DNA from: Clostridia bacterium | GTDB taxonomy: Bacteria > Bacillota > Clostridia > Oscillospirales > Acutalibacteraceae | Assembly: GCA_017434985.1 (NCBI GenBank) | Contig: JAFSFY010000031.1 | Location: forward strand, 1-54,430 | Length of the DNA: 54,430 bases | Reading direction: 5' to 3' | In this document: positions 51,274-54,430 of the stretch, one piece after another | Layout of the letters: each line of letters begins with the position of its first letter | How positions within the stretch are numbered: position 1 is the first letter of the stretch | Program-made: the position numbers and the translations under genes | The notes under the pieces: generated by a model | The model's database searches: none | Told to the model about the DNA's origin: nothing | The model's input: only the letters and a program-made list of their open reading frames with translations

Positions 51274-53226
51274 TTATTCCGCTTCCAACACCACATAGTG
51301 AATGCGAAGCGGCGTCGCCTCCCAACCGGAGGCGTTTTTGTTGTAATAAATGACCGTGCCGTCCGCAAACGGTTTCTCACCGCATTCCGGCGGGGCGTCA
51401 CCTTCAAAATATACCGCTTTTACGCCGTCACCGAAGCAATAACTCCCCAGTTTCCTGACCGAAGCGGGCAATCGAACGGTGTGCAGACTGTCACACCCTT
51501 GAAATGCTTGCGTTTCAATGGCTTCCAACTTGTTTCCGAACTCGACGGTGTGCAGGGCTGTACAGTTTAGGAAGGCGCGTTTGCCGATGCGTTCTACCGA
51601 ATCGGCAATCACCACGTGTTGCACCTTGGCGTTGATAAACGATTCCTCGCCCAAGGCTCTCACCGGCACGCCGAACATCACCGACGGGATCCGCACGGTG
51701 GTGGCGGTCCCCATATACCGATCCGCGATCGCATACGAACAATGCGAAACCGCTTGTTTGGTATACGCATCCTCATACAGATCCAGCGATATGGTCTGCA
51801 TCCTTTTTCCACAGTAGACACACACGGTGGATTTGGAACCGCTTTGGGTGGCGGTCGGTGCAACAAAAATACTCCAGCCGCCCTCTTGATGGTCGACACA
51901 GGACAACGCGCGTTCCTGCATTTCGCCGCACAACGCACAGGTGCGCAGGCGCATTCCCTCCACCGTGCAATCGGGCTCGCGCAGCGTTTCCCATTTGCTC
52001 CATTGATGCGCGCAACCCCCCACGGGCGGTTGCGTCGTGGTGGTCTCCTCGGTGGGAACGGTCGTCTCCTCGGTGGGAACGGTGGTCTCCTCGGTGGGCA
52101 CGGTGGTCTCCTCGGTGGGCACGGTGGTCTCCTCGGTGGGCACGGTGGTCGAAACGGTCGTGCTCGTTGCCGTGGTGGTAGTCGTTGCCGTTGTCGTCGT
52201 GGTCGCACCCGTGGTGCTCTTATCCGTCGTCGCCGTCGTGGTGGCGGTCGTGGTCGTGACGGTCGTATCGGTCGGCAACTCATCGGGGGGCGACAACGGG
52301 TCGGTCAAAAAGCAAAATCCCGTCGTCACGCACAACACCAGCGCGATCACGCTGACCCACACCGCGGGGCGCTTGTATCGCAACACCGACCGCACGCGGT
52401 CTTTCACCCCCACCTCGCCGAACGCCAACGGGCACGCGGCGATGATACGGCGGTTCACACTGCACGCAAGCAGTGCTTGCGAATAATCCGCTTTGCGGTC
52501 GCGATCCCACGTTTTGACCACCTTTTCGTCGCACGCGAGTTCAATGTCGCGGCACAACAGCACGTAGCCGAGCCACAACAACGGGTTGAACCAGTGCACC
52601 GTGAGCAGTAAAAACCCAAGCGGTTTCCACCAATGGTCGCGGCGCGAAAGGTGCGCCCGTTCGTGGGCGATGATGTGTTCCCTATGGCGCGCGTCGGTGT
52701 CAAACGGCAGATAAATCTTCGGTCGAAACAACCCGAACACGAACGGCGAGATCACCGCTTCGCTTTGGTACACGTTGTCCTGCAAGCACACCGCCGCGCC
52801 GATCTTGCGTTTCACGTTCAGGCAACTGATCACCGTGTATACGAGCATCGTTACCATACCGACCACCCATACGGCGGCCAGCACGGCGGTGAGCAATTCC
52901 ATCGGGTTGACGGCGGCGTCCGGCACGGGTGCCAGCGTTTCCTCAAAAAGCGGGTTGATCGCGTTATCAAGAATCGGCACACCCGATTCGATGTGCGGCA
53001 TCTCGTCGGTCAAAATGGTGGGGCTGATGGTTTCGGCACTGGGCAACAAACTCATCACGCTTTCCACCGAGAACGGGCAGATAAGCCGCACGGCGACCAC
53101 CGCCCATAAGAGCACCGTGATCCACTTGGGTGCTTTTTTCAGCAGCAAGCGCACAAGCACCACCGCGAGCACGATCCATCCCGCCGAGATACTCATATTC
53201 ACCGCGCCGAGGAATAGTTCGTTCAT
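51274..53226 (-). CDS. M56/BlaR1-type membrane protease with Thr-rich stalk and leucine-rich repeat ectodomain
   Basis: This 650-residue protein has BlaR1/MecR1 architecture: helices near residues 10-30, 34-52 and 108-134, a cytosolic zinc protease domain with H188-E-R-A-H192 and DIELACDE near 227-234, then a fourth helix near 288-308. BlaR1 would next have a beta-lactam sensor; here there is a threonine-rich stalk (319-398) containing five VPTEETT repeats, a Cys-rich module (CAHQWSKWE…RTCALCGE), and BspA-type leucine-rich repeats (VVIADSVERIGKRAFLNCTAL). The signal sensed is unknown. RBS AAAGGAGATCACG. No BlaI-like repressor gene lies in the window. Confidence 0.87.
   Translation of the reverse strand: MNELFLGAVNMSISAGWIVLAVVLVRLLLKKAPKWITVLLWAVVAVRLICPFSVESVMSLLPSAETISPTILTDEMPHIESGVPILDNAINPLFEETLAPVPDAAVNPMELLTAVLAAVWVVGMVTMLVYTVISCLNVKRKIGAAVCLQDNVYQSEAVISPFVFGLFRPKIYLPFDTDARHREHIIAHERAHLSRRDHWWKPLGFLLLTVHWFNPLLWLGYVLLCRDIELACDEKVVKTWDRDRKADYSQALLACSVNRRIIAACPLAFGEVGVKDRVRSVLRYKRPAVWVSVIALVLCVTTGFCFLTDPLSPPDELPTDTTVTTTTATTTATTDKSTTGATTTTTATTTTTATSTTVSTTVPTEETTVPTEETTVPTEETTVPTEETTVPTEETTTTQPPVGGCAHQWSKWETLREPDCTVEGMRLRTCALCGEMQERALSCVDHQEGGWSIFVAPTATQSGSKSTVCVYCGKRMQTISLDLYEDAYTKQAVSHCSYAIADRYMGTATTVRIPSVMFGVPVRALGEESFINAKVQHVVIADSVERIGKRAFLNCTALHTVEFGNKLEAIETQAFQGCDSLHTVRLPASVRKLGSYCFGDGVKAVYFEGDAPPECGEKPFADGTVIYYNKNASGWEATPLRIHYVVLEAE
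52042..52146. repeat. Five 21-base tandem repeats in the receptor stalk
   Basis: Five consecutive units of GGTCTCCTCGGTGGG-ACGGT, in frame, encode VPTEETT on the minus strand. The last three units are identical, which suggests recent expansion. The paralogue next door lacks this array, having only VPTAE-type remnants. Confidence 0.9.
52156..52519. repeat. Left copy of a recent tandem duplication
   Basis: About 360 bases here match 54067-54430 almost perfectly (offset 1911 in the aligned part), covering the protease C-end, fourth helix and start of the stalk of both receptors. The copy may extend past the window edge. Confidence 0.85.
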
Positions 53227-53295
53227 CGCGTGATCTCCTTTCGTTTTTTGTGCGGTTCAGCCATACACGTATGCCCACCGTCTTTTTCGTTCGTT

Positions 53296-54430
53296 TTACT
53301 CTCTATATCCGCAAGCGCACACACCGTTCACCAACTGATGATCGAGTTTGGGCAACACCACGCTCGCTTTTTTCACTTCCCCACAGACCCAGCAATATTC
53401 CTTTTCCGTTTTGCCCTCTTTCGTGCAGGTCGCCTCCACCGCCCCCGCGGTGACGAAGCGATGATGCGCGGGCACCACTTCGGTGCGCATCAGTTTTGCA
53501 CAGGAACAATAATACCGTATCAACCCATCCTGCGTACAGTTGGCTTTGATAACGATATGGGTATACACTTCTTTGTGCGAATGACCGGGGCTGATGGGCG
53601 GAATGCAGCTGGTTTGTATCTCTCTTCCGCAAGTGTAGCACATCGTATACGTCCACCCGTTCAAAGAGGTCGTCGGTTCTCGGTGGATTATCCAAATGCT
53701 TTCCTGATGACCCGTCGCGGACAACGTTTCTTGTTCAAGCAACCCGCATCTTCCACAGGTTCTCGCGCGCGATCCCCTTGACGTACACGTCGGCGAGACG
53801 GTGATCTCCCAATCGCTCCACACGTGTGTGCAAGCGGTCGGTCTCGTCGTCGTTGGTAGGGTGGTGGGCACGGTACTGCCGCCGACAAAACCGTGTTCGT
53901 CCCTTCCGTCACTCACAAACGACGGCACCGTAACGGTGGTGCGCGTGGTGGTGGCGGTAACGCGTTGCGTGAGATTCACCACCGTATTCGTCGTTTTCGC
54001 AGTGGTCTCCGCGGTGGGAACGGTCTTCTCCGCGGTGGGCAGGGTGGCCAAAACGGTCGTGCTCGTTGCCGTGGTGGTGGTAGTCGTTGCCGTTGCCGTT
54101 GTCGTCGTGGTCGCACCCGTGGTGCTCTTGTCCGTCGTCGCCGTCGTGGTGGCGGTAGTCGTGGTCGTGACGGCCGTATCGGTCGGCAGCTCGTCGGGAG
54201 GCGACAACGGGTCGGTCAAAAAGCAAAATCCCGTCGTCACGCACAACACCAGCGCGATCACGCTGACCCATACGGCGGGGCGTTTGTACCGCAACACCGA
54301 CCGCACGCGGTCTTTCACCCCCACCTCGCCGAACGCCAACGGGCACGCGGCGATGATACGGCGGTTCACACTGCACGCAAGCAGCGCTTGCGAATAATCC
54401 GCTTTGCGGTCGCGATCCCACGTTTTGACC
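53296..54430 (-). CDS. Second M56/BlaR1-type receptor, partial, with Cys-rich ectodomain
   Basis: The C-terminal 377 residues are inside the window; the start lies beyond base 54430. The first part (RIIAACPLAFGEVGVKDRV, then the helix VWVSVIALVLCVTTGFCFL) is nearly identical to the neighbour, so an M56 protease domain is expected upstream. After a threonine-rich stalk the ectodomain differs: four Cys/His-rich modules (CTHVWSDWE…RTCGRCG, CYTCGRE, YYCSCAK, YCWVCGE) instead of leucine-rich repeats, ending in CACGYRE. These look like metal- or disulfide-stabilised beta modules. The 69-base gap to the neighbour has no terminator, so the two may be co-transcribed. Confidence 0.83.
   Translation of the reverse strand, partial: VKTWDRDRKADYSQALLACSVNRRIIAACPLAFGEVGVKDRVRSVLRYKRPAVWVSVIALVLCVTTGFCFLTDPLSPPDELPTDTAVTTTTTATTTATTDKSTTGATTTTTATATTTTTTATSTTVLATLPTAEKTVPTAETTAKTTNTVVNLTQRVTATTTRTTVTVPSFVSDGRDEHGFVGGSTVPTTLPTTTRPTACTHVWSDWEITVSPTCTSRGSRARTCGRCGLLEQETLSATGHQESIWIIHREPTTSLNGWTYTMCYTCGREIQTSCIPPISPGHSHKEVYTHIVIKANCTQDGLIRYYCSCAKLMRTEVVPAHHRFVTAGAVEATCTKEGKTEKEYCWVCGEVKKASVVLPKLDHQLVNGVCACGYRE
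54067..54430. repeat. Right copy of the tandem duplication
   Basis: Partner of 52156-52519, cut by the window end. The few differences are mostly silent, consistent with recent duplication or gene conversion. Confidence 0.85.

Noticed and set aside
52042-52146. Short regular repeats resembling a CRISPR array
   Set aside because: Units are contiguous with no spacers, in frame with a receptor stalk, and no cas genes are near.
51274-53226. Genuine beta-lactam sensor (BlaR1/MecR1)
   Set aside because: The penicillin-binding sensor domain with its SxxK site is absent; the ectodomain is leucine-rich repeats.

Overview
This window looks like chromosomal sequence from a Gram-positive gut anaerobe of the class Clostridia, most likely an Oscillospiraceae/Ruminococcaceae-type commensal. 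The case rests on several points: GC-rich genes (I estimate 55-60% GC) with strong AGGAGG ribosome binding sites and A/T-rich sigma-A promoters with 17-base spacers; an archaeal/eukaryote-type prolyl-tRNA synthetase; a GTP-dependent PEP carboxykinase; a sodium-pumping decarboxylase beta subunit; a folate-transporter gene behind a tetrahydrofolate riboswitch; a bile salt hydrolase; and short palindromic intergenic repeats of the kind common in these genomes. No rRNA, tRNA, CRISPR array, insertion sequence or prophage was seen. Genus and species cannot be given.

Layout. Bases 1-329 hold short palindromes and a promoter. Bases 330-7775 are a surface-polymer operon: two GT2 glycosyltransferases, two LicD-family transferases, a flippase, a decayed GT4 pseudogene, and a TarI/TarJ-like pair that should make CDP-ribitol. 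On the minus strand, 7827-12128 carries two cyclophilins, proS, a 46-residue membrane peptide and a Na+-translocating decarboxylase beta subunit. Bases 12342-15752 (plus) encode a chain-length regulator, a BY-kinase and a membrane nucleotide-sugar dehydratase. Next come a lone hypothetical gene, a pheB-like/hom/lysC operon and hemW. A roughly 1-kb AT-rich insert (about 20515-21482) holds a SLOG-like protein and a divergent XRE regulator. Two flavoproteins precede the glmS / hexapeptide transferase / glmM operon (24634-28491).

From 28533 to 39323 the minus strand carries an AlgJ-like/MBOAT acylation pair, an SPFH protein, folT with its THF riboswitch, and a tight DEAD-helicase/lepA/ATP-grasp/asnB run. 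Bases 39595-45150 hold a small membrane protein under a LexA-like box, a bile salt hydrolase, azlCD, a DUF6440-like protein, and rpsO/pnp with structured leaders. Bases 45463-51156 hold pckG, a polymerase/ligase-like membrane protein, mnmA and ychF. The window ends in two tandem M56/BlaR1-type membrane proteases whose extracellular parts are threonine-rich stalks carrying different sensor-like modules; the second runs off the window.

How the genes fit together. Much of the window builds or modifies the cell envelope: glmS/glmM for the UDP-GlcNAc supply, the dehydratase and glycosyltransferases for repeat units, TarIJ plus LicD for ribitol-phosphate decoration, a flippase and polymerase for export, Wzz/BY-kinase for length control, MBOAT/AlgJ for O-acylation, and ATP-grasp/AsnB possibly for peptidoglycan amidation. 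The most promising leads are the CDP-ribitol plus twin-LicD arrangement, the paired M56 receptors with swapped ectodomains, and the SLOG/XRE insert with paired operators.
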